Source: JBBRHH01 sp038222915 (GTDB taxonomy: Bacteria > Planctomycetota > Phycisphaerae > Tepidisphaerales > Tepidisphaeraceae). Taken from it: 12,690 bases of DNA. Of this stretch, positions 1-7,103 are shown one piece after another. A model generated the notes under the pieces. The model was given only the letters and a program-made list of their open reading frames with translations. It was not told the origin of the DNA and ran no database searches. Within the stretch, counting starts at the first letter, position 1, and every line of letters begins with the position of its first letter. The DNA lies in assembly GCA_038222915.1 (NCBI GenBank), contig JBBRHH010000119.1, positions 1 to 12,690 of the forward strand, read 5' to 3'. Position numbers and translations under genes: made by a program.

Positions 1-2
1 TC

Positions 3-986
3 ACCATGGCCAAGGACGCCCTCAAGCAAAAGGCCGCCGAGATCGCTGTCCCCCTCGAAGAGATGGGCCTCGAACTCGCCAAGGAAATCACCAGCAACAT
101 CGAAAAGTGGCTCGCCAACACCCCCGATCGCCAGCAGTGGACGCTCGAAGAGCCCACCGCCAAAACCGACGTCCCCGCCCCCGAGCTCCCCAAGGAGCTC
201 GAAGACATGGTCGGCGAGTTGATGGAGCAGCAGGAAGACCTCTTCGACGAAATGGAAGACGCCACCAGTTCCTGGCTCGACTCCGCCGACAAAGCCGCTG
301 GCATGGACGTCGCCGACGGCCCCATCGCCGACATGAGCGCCAAAGGCGTCACCGCCAATGTGAACCCCAACGACAACGAAATGAACGGCCGCTCCGGAGA
401 AGGCCGCTCCGGCAAATCCTCCGGCGAAATGGCCGAAGACCACGCCAGCGGCAAAGGCGGCCGCCCCACCCCAACCCGCCTCGACCCAACCCCCTTCGCC
501 AAAGGCCAGGTCAAGGACGAAAGCAAAGACCCCACCGGCGGCGCAACCGGCGGCGGCAAACTCTCAGGCCAGGGCGGCCAGGGCCTCGAAGGTCCCCTCG
601 CCCCCAAACAAAAAGAAGAAACCCTGAGCCGCCTCGCCGACAAACAGGCCCAGCTCCGCAACAAGGCCGAAAAGCTCGACCTCAAAATGGGCGCAGGCCA
701 CTACGACAACTTTAAGCTCGACGGCTCCGTATCCCTGATGAAGCGCAACGAAGCTGACCTCAAGGCCAACCGCTACAACAACGCCCTCCGCCGCCGCGAC
801 GTTCTCCTCGACAGCCTCGACACCACCCAGATGCTTTTAGCAGGCCAAATCAACGTCCAGCACGACACCACGCCACAGTCCAATACAAAAGTACAAGAAG
901 GAATCAACGACGCCATGAAAGGCCAGCTCCCAGCCCAATGGAGCGAAGCCCTCAAGGAGTACTACAAAAAACTAGGCAACGAATAA
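3..986 (+). CDS. C-terminal part of a large low-complexity protein, 5' end outside the window
   Basis: The reading frame is open from the left edge; the codon before the first ATG (base 6) is sense and no start context is visible, so this is probably the 3' part of a longer gene. The 326 visible residues show an acidic, helix-prone N-terminal part (about 1-95), a Gly/Ser/Pro/Lys-rich low-complexity linker (about 125-205), then a charged helical region with LSRLADKQAQLRNKAEKL (coiled-coil-like). A conserved-looking block follows with ANRYNNALRRRDVLLDSLD, and the protein ends in QWSEALKEYYKKL. I do not recognise a catalytic domain. From memory, large planctomycete membrane proteins near MoxR/BatA-type clusters end in a similar way, but that is only a weak inference. 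Codon use is strongly C-ending. The stop codon overlaps the start of the next small gene (TAATG). Confidence 0.72.
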   Translation, partial: TMAKDALKQKAAEIAVPLEEMGLELAKEITSNIEKWLANTPDRQQWTLEEPTAKTDVPAPELPKELEDMVGELMEQQEDLFDEMEDATSSWLDSADKAAGMDVADGPIADMSAKGVTANVNPNDNEMNGRSGEGRSGKSSGEMAEDHASGKGGRPTPTRLDPTPFAKGQVKDESKDPTGGATGGGKLSGQGGQGLEGPLAPKQKEETLSRLADKQAQLRNKAEKLDLKMGAGHYDNFKLDGSVSLMKRNEADLKANRYNNALRRRDVLLDSLDTTQMLLAGQINVQHDTTPQSNTKVQEGINDAMKGQLPAQWSEALKEYYKKLGNE

Positions 987-1180
987 TGCCGTTCACCCTC
1001 AGCCAGTTTGAACGAGGCCGGCGAATGGCAGCCGCTCTGAAGAGTCTGTCGAAGCTAGGCGCTCTATGCGAAATCACCGATCCAGTCGCATGGCAGCGGC
1101 AGATTCGCGAAGACCGCGAGTTGCTCGGCCGCGAAGAATCAACCGAGGTTGCTCCACCATCGCACGATCTAGAAAGCTGA
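986..1180 (+). CDS. Small unknown protein, coupled to the upstream gene
   Basis: This 64-residue frame starts in the TAATG overlap with the stop of the preceding gene, an arrangement typical of translational coupling. A second start at 1025 has a better Shine-Dalgarno (GAGG at 1014-1017, 7 bases upstream) and would give 51 residues; I cannot decide between them. The distinctive part is EITDPVAWQRQIREDRELLGRE near the middle (split here: EITDPVAWQRQ then IREDRELLGRE). I recall similar small proteins with a D-P-x-x-W-Q-R-x-I-R-x-D-R pattern, some beside PIN-type toxins, but there is no toxin gene next to this one: the next gene is a peroxiredoxin on the other strand. An orphan antitoxin-like or operon-accessory protein is possible. 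The opposite-strand frame (952-1185) is treated as its shadow. Confidence 0.55.
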   Translation: MPFTLSQFERGRRMAAALKSLSKLGALCEITDPVAWQRQIREDRELLGREESTEVAPPSHDLES

Positions 1181-1183
1181 CCC

Positions 1184-1233
1184 AATTCTCTGCGTATTCC
1201 TCAGCGACTCTGCGTCTCGGCGGTAATCTGAAT
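1184..1233. repeat. GCAGAG-type short intergenic repeat between convergent genes
   Basis: The gap between the two convergent stop codons reads, in pieces, TTCTCTGCGTATTCCTCAGC, GACTCTGCGTCTCGGCGG and TAATCTGAATTC. Internally it repeats the unit CTCTGCGT (1188-1195 and 1208-1215) with related CCTCAGCG and CTCGGCGG units. On the other strand this gives the ACCGCxGAGACGCAGAG pattern that I recall as a widely dispersed non-coding repeat in several bacterial phyla. The unit period is seen directly; membership of that dispersed family is recalled, not tested. No open frame or terminator-like hairpin was seen in it. Confidence 0.5.
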
Positions 1234-1695
1234 TCAAGCGGACGCAGCAGCCACAAGATCCTCCACCTTGCGAGGCTCCCGCATCGCGACCTCCTGATAA
1301 AACGCAATCTTCCCCGCGGCATCAACAACAACAGTCCCACGCTTAGTGCAGTTATAAGGCTCTTCCCCGGCCCACATCCCGTAAGCCTTGGCCATCTTCC
1401 GAGTCGGATCCGCCAGCAGCGAATACGGAATCGCGTACTGCTTCCGATAAGCCGCATGCGAAAAAGGACTGTCGCAGCTCACCCCAAACACCACAGTGTT
1501 CGCATCCGGCGCAATCGTCCCGAGCTCCGGCCCAAACTTGCAATGTTCCTCAGTGCACACCGGCGAAAAGTCCATCGGATAAAACAACAGCACCACCCGC
1601 TTCCCGCGGAGATCCGAAAGCTTCACCTTGTTCTTGTCTTGATCCATCAACTCAAACTCGGGCGCCACATCGCCAACCTTCAGTGCATCTGCCAT
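1234..1695 (-). CDS. bcp: Peroxiredoxin, Bcp/AhpE-like (AhpC/TSA family)
   Basis: A 153-residue thioredoxin-fold peroxidase that would reduce hydrogen peroxide and organic hydroperoxides in the cytoplasm. The N-terminus (VGDVAPEFELMDQD) is the usual peroxiredoxin opening. The active-site loop is FYPMDFSPVCTEEHC, with the peroxidatic cysteine at residue 47 and a second cysteine at 52. That five-residue spacing matches the resolving cysteine of atypical 2-Cys Bcp enzymes. Arg119 in the KRGTVVVD strand is the expected active-site arginine. Length is normal for the family. A Shine-Dalgarno (GAGGAGA) lies about 8 bases before the ATG, and a good promoter lies at 1724-1751. Extra cysteines at 74 and 116 could also serve in resolution. 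Bcp versus AhpE subclass is less certain than the family, so the symbol is tentative. Confidence 0.93.
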   Translation of the reverse strand: MADALKVGDVAPEFELMDQDKNKVKLSDLRGKRVVLLFYPMDFSPVCTEEHCKFGPELGTIAPDANTVVFGVSCDSPFSHAAYRKQYAIPYSLLADPTRKMAKAYGMWAGEEPYNCTKRGTVVVDAAGKIAFYQEVAMREPRKVEDLVAAASA

Positions 1696-1723
1696 AAAAC
1701 CATCTCCTCAAAAAGTAGGCGCG

Positions 1724-1751
1724 ATCATAGAACCCACCCGCCCGAATTCAA
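1724..1751 (-). promoter_or_regulatory. Sigma70-like promoter of the peroxiredoxin gene
   Basis: On the minus strand TTGAAT (1746-1751) and TATGAT (1724-1729) are separated by 16 bases. The predicted transcript start is near 1717, which gives a leader of about 22 bases containing the GAGGAGA ribosome binding site. It shares a 75-base divergent region with the promoter of the gene at 1771; the two elements lie back to back. Confidence 0.55.
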
Positions 1752-1757
1752 ACCACC

Positions 1758-1763
1758 TATAAT
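1758..1763 (+). promoter_or_regulatory. Consensus -10 element, 7 bases before the ATG (leaderless start)
   Basis: A perfect TATAAT is followed by CCACCCC and then ATG at 1771. With the usual 6-7 base distance from -10 to the start of transcription, the mRNA would begin at or within a base of the start codon. No Shine-Dalgarno sequence precedes the ATG, which agrees with leaderless translation. No convincing -35 hexamer is visible 16-18 bases upstream. Confidence 0.5.
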
Positions 1764-1770
1764 CCACCCC

Positions 1771-2055
1771 ATGAAGTTCGGCCGCATCAAACGCCAGCAC
1801 GGAAGAGTCGGAGGCCTCGACAAGATCCTCGACCTCATCGTCCGCGACTGCCCCCACGTCACCCGCATCGTCCCCGGCCGAATCAAAGTCCGCCGCGGCA
1901 AAACACCGCCCAGCTTCAAAATCCAATACCCAACCCCCGCCGGATTAAAATGTCTTTATACAGGAACTGGCACCGTCCAGGAAGTCTTTCTAATCTGTTC
2001 CGACATTGAAGAAACAAAGAAATGGCTGATCCAGGAAGAGATTGCGGAAGAGTAG
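1771..2055 (+). CDS. Small DUF2103-like protein
   Basis: The frame is open far upstream (from 1066) on the antisense of the peroxiredoxin gene, but the real start is most likely the ATG at 1771, just beyond a consensus -10 element and outside the neighbouring gene. The 94-residue product opens with GRIKRQHGRVGGLDKILDLI, contains RIVPGRIKVRRG, and has the strand pair LKCLYTGTGTVQEVFLIC. The order 'G-R-x-x-x-x-H-x-x-x-x-G', 'I-x-P-G-R-I' and 'G-x-x-V-Q-E-V-F' resembles the DUF2103 family (described as predicted metal-binding; function unknown), as I recall it. It ends 6 bases before the sua5-type gene, so the two are probably co-transcribed. No signal peptide or membrane segment is present. The family call is moderately sure; no function is claimed. 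Confidence 0.7.
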   Translation: MKFGRIKRQHGRVGGLDKILDLIVRDCPHVTRIVPGRIKVRRGKTPPSFKIQYPTPAGLKCLYTGTGTVQEVFLICSDIEETKKWLIQEEIAEE

Positions 2056-2061
2056 GAAGCC

Positions 2062-3045
2062 ATGCGCTCCATGTCAGACGTCACTGATGCTGCTTCCATC
2101 CTCCGCGCCGGCGGCCTCGTAGCGTTCCCCACTGAGACCGTCTATGGCCTCGGCGCCGACGCAACCAACGTGGCCGCTGTTGAGAAGATCTTCCGCGCCA
2201 AAGGCCGGCCCTCCACCAATCCACTGATTGTTCACGTTGCTGATGAATCGGTGGCCCGCCGCTACGCAGCCGACTGGCCCGAAACGGCAACGACTCTCGC
2301 CAGACACTTCTGGCCCGGCCCGCTCACCCTCGTACTTCCAAAGCGCTCAAGCATCGTTGATCTCGTCACCGCCGGCCGCGGCACCGTCGGATTGCGTGCG
2401 CCCAATCATCCACTGACCCTCCGCCTCCTCCAGCAATTCGACGGCCCCCTCGCCGGGCCCAGCGCCAATCGGTCCAACCACCTCTCCCCCACCACCGCCC
2501 AGCACGTGCGCGATGATCTGGGCAACGCTTTCGATCTCATCCTCGACGGCGGCCCGTGCGAGATAGGCATCGAATCCACCGTCCTCGACCTCACCACCAA
2601 TCCCCCCACCATCCTCCGCCCCGGCGGCACAAGTCGCGACCAGATCGAACAACAGATCGGGCCCATCCAAATCTTATCCGGTTCAGTACTCGCTGAAACC
2701 GCGGCCGTAAGTCCAGGACAACACGCGCTGCATTATGCACCCAAAGCAGCCGCATTCCGTTTTGAAGCAGAGCAGGCCAAAGAAATCATCCGTCAATATG
2801 CGAATCAGAAGGAGCCTGTCGCGATCGTCCTCTTGTCGCCGGTGACGTCGCCATCACCGAAAGTTAAATCAATGAGCACCGATCCAGTGGAATACGCCCG
2901 AACTTTATACAGCACCCTGCGCGAATTCGATTATCAAAAGGTTGAGACCATCTACATCGAAATGCCTCCGAATTCACCCGCATGGGCCGCTGTTCGAGAC
3001 CGAATTAAACGCGCAACGCAATGTTTATCGGCGTCGCGTCGGTAG
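2062..3045 (+). CDS. L-threonylcarbamoyladenylate synthase, Sua5 type
   Basis: The enzyme makes threonylcarbamoyl-AMP from threonine, bicarbonate and ATP, the first step of t6A37 modification of ANN-decoding tRNAs. The YrdC domain fills about residues 5-200. It shows FPTETVYGLGADA (22-34), the KGRP..NPL nucleotide/threonine-binding motif (47-55), WPGPLTLVLP (84-93), the SAN..N..SPTTA motif (134-146) and GIESTVLDL (169-177). A linker leads to the extra C-terminal Sua5 domain, which opens with SPGQHALHYAPK at about 217-228. The 327-residue length and the extra domain distinguish it from the short TsaC form. ATG at 2062 is used; ATG at 2071 is an alternative, since the only AGGAAG (2054-2059) is too close to the first and a little far from the second. 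The gene follows the DUF2103-like gene by 6 bases. Confidence 0.95.
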   Translation: MRSMSDVTDAASILRAGGLVAFPTETVYGLGADATNVAAVEKIFRAKGRPSTNPLIVHVADESVARRYAADWPETATTLARHFWPGPLTLVLPKRSSIVDLVTAGRGTVGLRAPNHPLTLRLLQQFDGPLAGPSANRSNHLSPTTAQHVRDDLGNAFDLILDGGPCEIGIESTVLDLTTNPPTILRPGGTSRDQIEQQIGPIQILSGSVLAETAAVSPGQHALHYAPKAAAFRFEAEQAKEIIRQYANQKEPVAIVLLSPVTSPSPKVKSMSTDPVEYARTLYSTLREFDYQKVETIYIEMPPNSPAWAAVRDRIKRATQCLSASRR

Positions 3046-3071
3046 TCGCAACGACGCTCAGCATCTCTCGG

Positions 3072-3077
3072 TATCAT
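3072..3077 (+). promoter_or_regulatory. Possible -10 element for the DUF1549/DUF1501 operon
   Basis: TATCAT lies in the 60-base gap between the sua5-type gene and the DUF1549 gene. Transcription would start near 3084, leaving a leader of about 22 bases with the ribosome binding site TTGGAG 5 bases before the ATG at 3106. No good -35 hexamer is visible, so this is a weak call. Confidence 0.3.
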
Positions 3078-3105
3078 TCTGGTCTGGCGGAACTGTTGGA
3101 GACAC

Positions 3106-5223
3106 ATGCGAATACACTTTTGCCATCGCTGCATCCCACTTGCGCTGATTGCCGTGGGAATGGTGGGAATCTGCAATCCGGGTTTCGCCGCCGACTCTGA
3201 GAGTCCGAAGAAGGTCGTCGAAATCGCCATTCGATCGATCGACCCGGCCGCCGCCGCGAAGGTAAGTTACGCCCGCCAGATTCGTCCGCTCCTCGACGAG
3301 AAGTGCGGCGATTGCCACAACGCAGATGATCGCAAGGGTGAATTCGAAACCACTTCCGTTGCAAACCTGCTGAAGAAAGGAAAGAAGGCTGGGCCGGGCG
3401 TTGTCGCGAAGCAGCCTGATGAAAGCGCAATCGTCCAATACATCCGCGGCCTCAAAACGCCACAGATGCCCAAGGGCGATCCAGTTCTTACCGAAGAACA
3501 ACTGCATCTGATCCGAATGTGGATCAGCGCCGGCGCCGCCGATGATTCCGGCGGCGTTGCATTGGCCCCCACCTCTCGTTCCAGCACGCGCCGACCAACG
3601 ACCACACACGTCAGTTCATTGGCCAGGACGATTCTCGATCCAAAGTTCAATACCTCCAAAGACAAAGATGAAGTTCTCGCAAAATGGCGCGAAGAGCGAA
3701 TCGCCAAACTCCCTCCCACGCCAACACCGCCGCCGATCCCGGAAAGCGGAGCGACATTCAACGCAATCGACCAGTTCATCCTGGCAAAGTGGGAACCGGC
3801 GCTGCGAAGCAAAGCCGGGCTGGGTCTCTGTGATGACAGCGTTTTTGTGCGACGTGTTTTTCTGGATGTCATCGGCGTTATTCCAACTTCCGCGGAAGCG
3901 AAGCGATTTGTCGAAGATAAATCACCTGACAAACGCGTGACCCTCGTCGAAGAGTTGCTTGCGCGCAACGCGGATTATGCCGCCAACTGGACGCCGTTCT
4001 GGGAAGAGGCGCTGGGCAGCAATGTGTCGGTTGGCGGCATTGTCGCCCACACCAATTATCACGACTGGATCGTCCGCACGTTTGAACAAAACAAGCCATA
4101 CGACCAGATGGTCGTCGAGCTTGTCGACCCGTCGCTTGCTGCCAACAGCCAGGCGAAGGCAAAGAAGCAGCCTGGCGGTCCAAACGATTATGTTTTGAAA
4201 GGGAATCACAACGCCACCCTTGTGACGGCCGCCAACACCGCGCAGGTTTTTCTCGGCACCAGTATGAAGTGTGCCAGTTGCCACAACCACTTCCTGAACA
4301 CCGAATGGCCACAGTCGCGCTTCCTGGCTTTTGCCGGATTGTTCGCCGACAAGGACGTCGAGCTGATCCGCTGCGAAAAGTCGAGCGGTAAGTATGTCCC
4401 CGCGCGGTTTCCGTTTGATCTGCCGGAACTGCCGGCCGATGCCGCGACCGCATCGCGATTGCAGTTGCTGACGCTCAGCCTTGTCGATCCTTGCAATGGC
4501 CGGTTTGCCAAGACGATCGTCAACCGATTGTGGAAGCGATATCTGGGCCTTGGCCTGATCGAGCCGGCCGACGATTACCGCGAGGACACGCCGCCGTCGC
4601 ATCCGGAACTGCTGGAATGGCTCGCGCAGGACTTCATCCGCAACGGTTATGACCTGAAGCACACGACTCGCCTTATCCTGACCAGCCGCACGTATCAGAT
4701 GCGATTTGATCCGGCGCTTGACGATAAATTCGATGTGGCCAAGCCAGGTGCCCAACGGTATTTTCGATCGCCCTCTCTTCGAAGACTGACGGCCGAACAG
4801 ACCATCGACAGCGTTCGCATGGGCGTCACCCAGAAACTCGATCGCAAAGACCGGATCTACGCTTCCAACGCATCGACCGCCCTGACGCGAGCCCTTGGCC
4901 GTCCCTCGTCCCGATCCGAAATCAGCACTGGACGCTCGGACGATGCCGCCGTCGTGCAATCGCTTGAGCTGCTCAACGGCACCGAAATTCAGAACCTGGT
5001 TGCGAAGGGGAAACTGGTCGGCGAACTTGCCAGTCAGAAAGATGTCGAGGCGGTCACGACGCAGGTGTATTGGGCGGCGCTCAGCCGTCAGCCGTCTGAG
5101 CCTGAGGCCACACGCGCTGCTGATTTCCTCCGCGAATCGACTGGTAACGGCGGCCTTGCGGGCGGCGTCTCCGATCTGTTCTGGAGCCTCTTCTGCGGGC
5201 CGGAGTTTGAGTACCTGAGGTAA
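3106..5223 (+). CDS. Secreted DUF1549/DUF1553 protein with N-terminal cytochrome-like domain
   Basis: A 705-residue exported protein of unknown function. Residues 1-29 form a Sec signal peptide (hydrophobic PLALIAVGMVGI, then NPGFAAD). A planctomycete-type cytochrome c domain (PSCyt1-like) follows with EKCGDCH at about 66-71 and TPQMPKGDPVLTEEQL (Met/Pro loop, possible axial ligand). A Pro-rich linker (LPPTPTPPPIP) leads to DUF1549 at about 215-425, which has the FLDVIGVIPT motif and a second CASCH at about 388-392. DUF1553 fills about 455-700 with VNRLWKRYLGLGLIEPADDYR, SHPELLEWLA and LTSRTYQMR (quoted in separate pieces of one domain). Both CxxCH motifs could hold haem, but the second is a standard family feature and haem attachment is inferred. 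The stop overlaps the start region of the DUF1501 gene, its usual partner. Start choice is supported by GGAG and the signal peptide. Confidence 0.93.
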   Translation: MRIHFCHRCIPLALIAVGMVGICNPGFAADSESPKKVVEIAIRSIDPAAAAKVSYARQIRPLLDEKCGDCHNADDRKGEFETTSVANLLKKGKKAGPGVVAKQPDESAIVQYIRGLKTPQMPKGDPVLTEEQLHLIRMWISAGAADDSGGVALAPTSRSSTRRPTTTHVSSLARTILDPKFNTSKDKDEVLAKWREERIAKLPPTPTPPPIPESGATFNAIDQFILAKWEPALRSKAGLGLCDDSVFVRRVFLDVIGVIPTSAEAKRFVEDKSPDKRVTLVEELLARNADYAANWTPFWEEALGSNVSVGGIVAHTNYHDWIVRTFEQNKPYDQMVVELVDPSLAANSQAKAKKQPGGPNDYVLKGNHNATLVTAANTAQVFLGTSMKCASCHNHFLNTEWPQSRFLAFAGLFADKDVELIRCEKSSGKYVPARFPFDLPELPADAATASRLQLLTLSLVDPCNGRFAKTIVNRLWKRYLGLGLIEPADDYREDTPPSHPELLEWLAQDFIRNGYDLKHTTRLILTSRTYQMRFDPALDDKFDVAKPGAQRYFRSPSLRRLTAEQTIDSVRMGVTQKLDRKDRIYASNASTALTRALGRPSSRSEISTGRSDDAAVVQSLELLNGTEIQNLVAKGKLVGELASQKDVEAVTTQVYWAALSRQPSEPEATRAADFLRESTGNGGLAGGVSDLFWSLFCGPEFEYLR

Positions 5224-5228
5224 TGCAC

Positions 5229-6758
5229 ATGAAACGCATCACTGCCAATCGCCGCGAATTTTTGAAAGGCTCGGCCGCGCTTGCGGCGGCGGCGATTTCG
5301 CCACGCGTATGGGCCGATGACATTGAGGTTCGGCCGAGCACGCCGAAAGCGGTTGAAAAGATCGCCGCCAAGGCGGACGCCTGCGTGATCATCTACCTGC
5401 CCGGCGGCATGGCCCACACCGACATGTGGGACCCGAAGAAGCACACGCCGTTTGTCGCAGGAATGAAGGGGAGCGAAATGCTGGGCACCTGCCCGCTGAT
5501 CCCGACCAAGGCCGACGGGGTTTCGTTCGGAAAGGGGTTGGAGAATATCGCGGGCGTTATGGACAAGGGCGCGGTTCTGCGGACGCTGAGCAGCGACACG
5601 AAATTCGGCGCGGTCCATCTGAAGGCGCAGTATTACGCCAATACGGGCTACCTTTTCCCCGCGGGTGTGAAAGCGCCGAGTCTTGCCGCGATGGTTGGGC
5701 GGGCGCTTGGCCGGAAGAACGCCAACATCCCGCAGTACATTTATCTCGGCCGCGACATTGACACCTCCGACGCCGAAAAGCTGTTCATCCAGGAGTACAT
5801 CGGCCCAGGTTTTTATGGCGTCAACCACGCCCCGTTCATGATTCCCGATCCAGCACAGGGTCTCTCCACACTGGCCGCCGCCTCCGGCATGACGATGGAG
5901 CGCATCGACCGCCGACAGGCGTTGCTGCGCGATCTGGTCAAAGCCGGCCCCAGTGAGCTGCGCGATTCGAGCAAAGCGGACGACTATCTCAAGACGTTGC
6001 ATGAAGCCCGCGCGATGATGGACTCGCCGGTCAAGAAGGCGTTTGAGTACAAGAAGGAAGAGAAGGCCGAGACGCTCGAACTCTACAAGCCACAGATTTC
6101 ACGCGATGAGGTGACGCACGCGAAGCACTTCGCCGACGAGGCCAACAGCGGCTACTACTACGGCGATCGCTTCGGCGAAAGCCTGTTGCTTGCCCGTCGC
6201 CTCCTGGAGCAGGGCGCTCGCACGATTCAGGTCGAATATCAGTACGGCCCCTTCCAGGGGTTCGACATGCACAACAACGGCTACGCCCGCATGGTCGACA
6301 TGAAGAAGCAGATCGACCGCCCCATCGCAACGTTCATCAAGGACCTCGCCGAGCGCGGGCTGCTCGAAAAAACCCTCGTGGTCATCATGACCGAGTTTGG
6401 CCGCACCATCGCCTCCGATCCCTCGGCCGGCCGCGAACCCGACGGCTTCGCCGAACGCCACAACGGCGACAAGCTCGTCATCGCCAACGAAAAGATGTAC
6501 GGCTTCCACGGCCACTTCAGCAGTTGCAACTGTATGCTGTTTTTCGGCGGCGGCTTCAAAAAAGGATACGCCCATGGCGTAACCGCGCCCGAACACCCCA
6601 TGCTTCCAGTGGAAAAACCCGAACACCTGACCGACGTCTACGCGACCATCTTCCGAGCCCTCGGCATCCCGGCCGATCATAATTACACAACCGAAGGCCG
6701 GCCGTTCTATGTCACCAAAGATGGGAAAGGCGCGGCGATCAGCGGGCTGCTGGCTTGA
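5229..6758 (+). CDS. Tat-exported DUF1501 protein
   Basis: A 509-residue protein of the DUF1501 family, which is distantly related to sulfatase/alkaline-phosphatase-type folds; its substrate is unknown. The N-terminus has a twin-arginine signal: NRREFLKG (RR at 8-9), then an Ala-rich hydrophobic stretch and a probable cleavage site at RVWA/DD near residue 29. Family landmarks are IIYLPGGMAHTDMWDP near the start of the mature protein, HNNGYARMV, VIMTEFGRT (EFGRT at 389-393), FFGGGFKKGYAHG and, near the end, LTDVYATIFRALGI. An ATG at 5223 overlaps the DUF1549 stop (TAATG), but GAGG at 5217-5220 sits 8 bases before the ATG at 5229, so I prefer the latter. The gene pair is translationally coupled and the two proteins probably act together outside the cytoplasm. 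Confidence 0.93.
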   Translation: MKRITANRREFLKGSAALAAAAISPRVWADDIEVRPSTPKAVEKIAAKADACVIIYLPGGMAHTDMWDPKKHTPFVAGMKGSEMLGTCPLIPTKADGVSFGKGLENIAGVMDKGAVLRTLSSDTKFGAVHLKAQYYANTGYLFPAGVKAPSLAAMVGRALGRKNANIPQYIYLGRDIDTSDAEKLFIQEYIGPGFYGVNHAPFMIPDPAQGLSTLAAASGMTMERIDRRQALLRDLVKAGPSELRDSSKADDYLKTLHEARAMMDSPVKKAFEYKKEEKAETLELYKPQISRDEVTHAKHFADEANSGYYYGDRFGESLLLARRLLEQGARTIQVEYQYGPFQGFDMHNNGYARMVDMKKQIDRPIATFIKDLAERGLLEKTLVVIMTEFGRTIASDPSAGREPDGFAERHNGDKLVIANEKMYGFHGHFSSCNCMLFFGGGFKKGYAHGVTAPEHPMLPVEKPEHLTDVYATIFRALGIPADHNYTTEGRPFYVTKDGKGAAISGLLA

Positions 6759-6789
6759 ATCAGTTGTCGCCAGGTCCAAGATGGCCTGC

Positions 6790-6818
6790 TAGAATCATCG
6801 AGACGATTGAGGACGTCT
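6790..6818 (+). promoter_or_regulatory. -10 element and inverted repeat around the antitoxin ribosome binding site
   Basis: TAGAAT (6790-6795) is a near-consensus -10 hexamer; TTGTCG at 6764-6769 is the best -35 but is 20 bases away, so it is doubtful. Downstream, AGACG (6801-6805) and CGTCT (6814-6818) form an inverted repeat whose 8-base centre contains TTGAGGA, the ribosome binding site for the ATG at 6823. This is a plausible operator or leader hairpin for autoregulation of the toxin-antitoxin pair. The repeat is seen; the role is inferred. Confidence 0.4.
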
Positions 6819-6822
6819 TTAT

Positions 6823-7098
6823 ATGGCAAGCACAACCACAAATACCAGCCTTCAGTTAAAAGGACTGGGCCGACAAAAAATGAGCGCACTCACGAACAGG
6901 GCGAAGCGTCTTGGCATGACCCCCGAAGGCTATGTGAAGCAGTTGGTTGAGGAAGATCTTGCCATCGCACAGGAAGCGCGCACAAAGACCTTTGCAGAAA
7001 TTCTTGGGCCGGGAACTGAGGTCGATGAAGCCGAGGTGGACCGTCTCGTGGAGCTTGCGAAGACGCAACATCACAAAGCGTCCACGCGAAGAAGGTAG
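6823..7098 (+). CDS. Putative ribbon-helix-helix-type antitoxin
   Basis: A 91-residue cytoplasmic protein directly upstream of a PIN-domain toxin, so probably its neutralising partner and a DNA-binding autorepressor. The N-terminal part fits a ribbon-helix-helix layout: a strand SLQLKGL (about 9-15), a helix RQKMSALTNRAKRLG, a turn MTPEG, and a second helix YVKQLVEEDLAIAQEA. The C-terminal half (TKTFAEILGPG, then an acidic helix VDEAEVDRLVELA) would contact the toxin, and the tail is very basic (KASTRRR). The ribosome binding site TGAGGA lies 9 bases before the ATG. The stop is 5 bases before the toxin start. The assignment rests mainly on size, predicted fold and neighbour, not on a recognised named family. 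Confidence 0.75.
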   Translation: MASTTTNTSLQLKGLGRQKMSALTNRAKRLGMTPEGYVKQLVEEDLAIAQEARTKTFAEILGPGTEVDEAEVDRLVELAKTQHHKASTRRR

Positions 7099-7103
7099 CA
7101 CCC

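Noticed and set aside
107..715. 202-residue plus-strand frame inside the first gene
   Set aside because: It is extremely Arg- and Pro-rich, as expected when a C-ending, GC-rich gene is read out of frame; no start signal was seen.
1066..1770. Long open frame on the plus strand running into the DUF2103-like gene (1066-2055)
   Set aside because: Most of it is the antisense of the peroxiredoxin gene, with Arg/His/Leu/Pro-rich shadow composition. Only the part from the ATG at 1771 has normal protein character and a promoter.
3922..4959. 345-residue minus-strand frame opposite the DUF1549/DUF1553 gene
   Set aside because: It lies wholly opposite a gene with clear domain motifs and shows no recognisable motif of its own. 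Long antisense frames are common in such GC-rich genes.
6764..6769. TTGTCG as the -35 of the toxin-antitoxin promoter
   Set aside because: The spacer to TAGAAT would be 20 bases, outside the normal range; kept only as a doubtful note.
6771..6788. Imperfect inverted repeat CAGGTC/GGCCTG after the DUF1501 gene, as a terminator
   Set aside because: The stem is only six pairs including a G-U pair, with no T-tract, and it overlaps the promoter region of the antitoxin gene.
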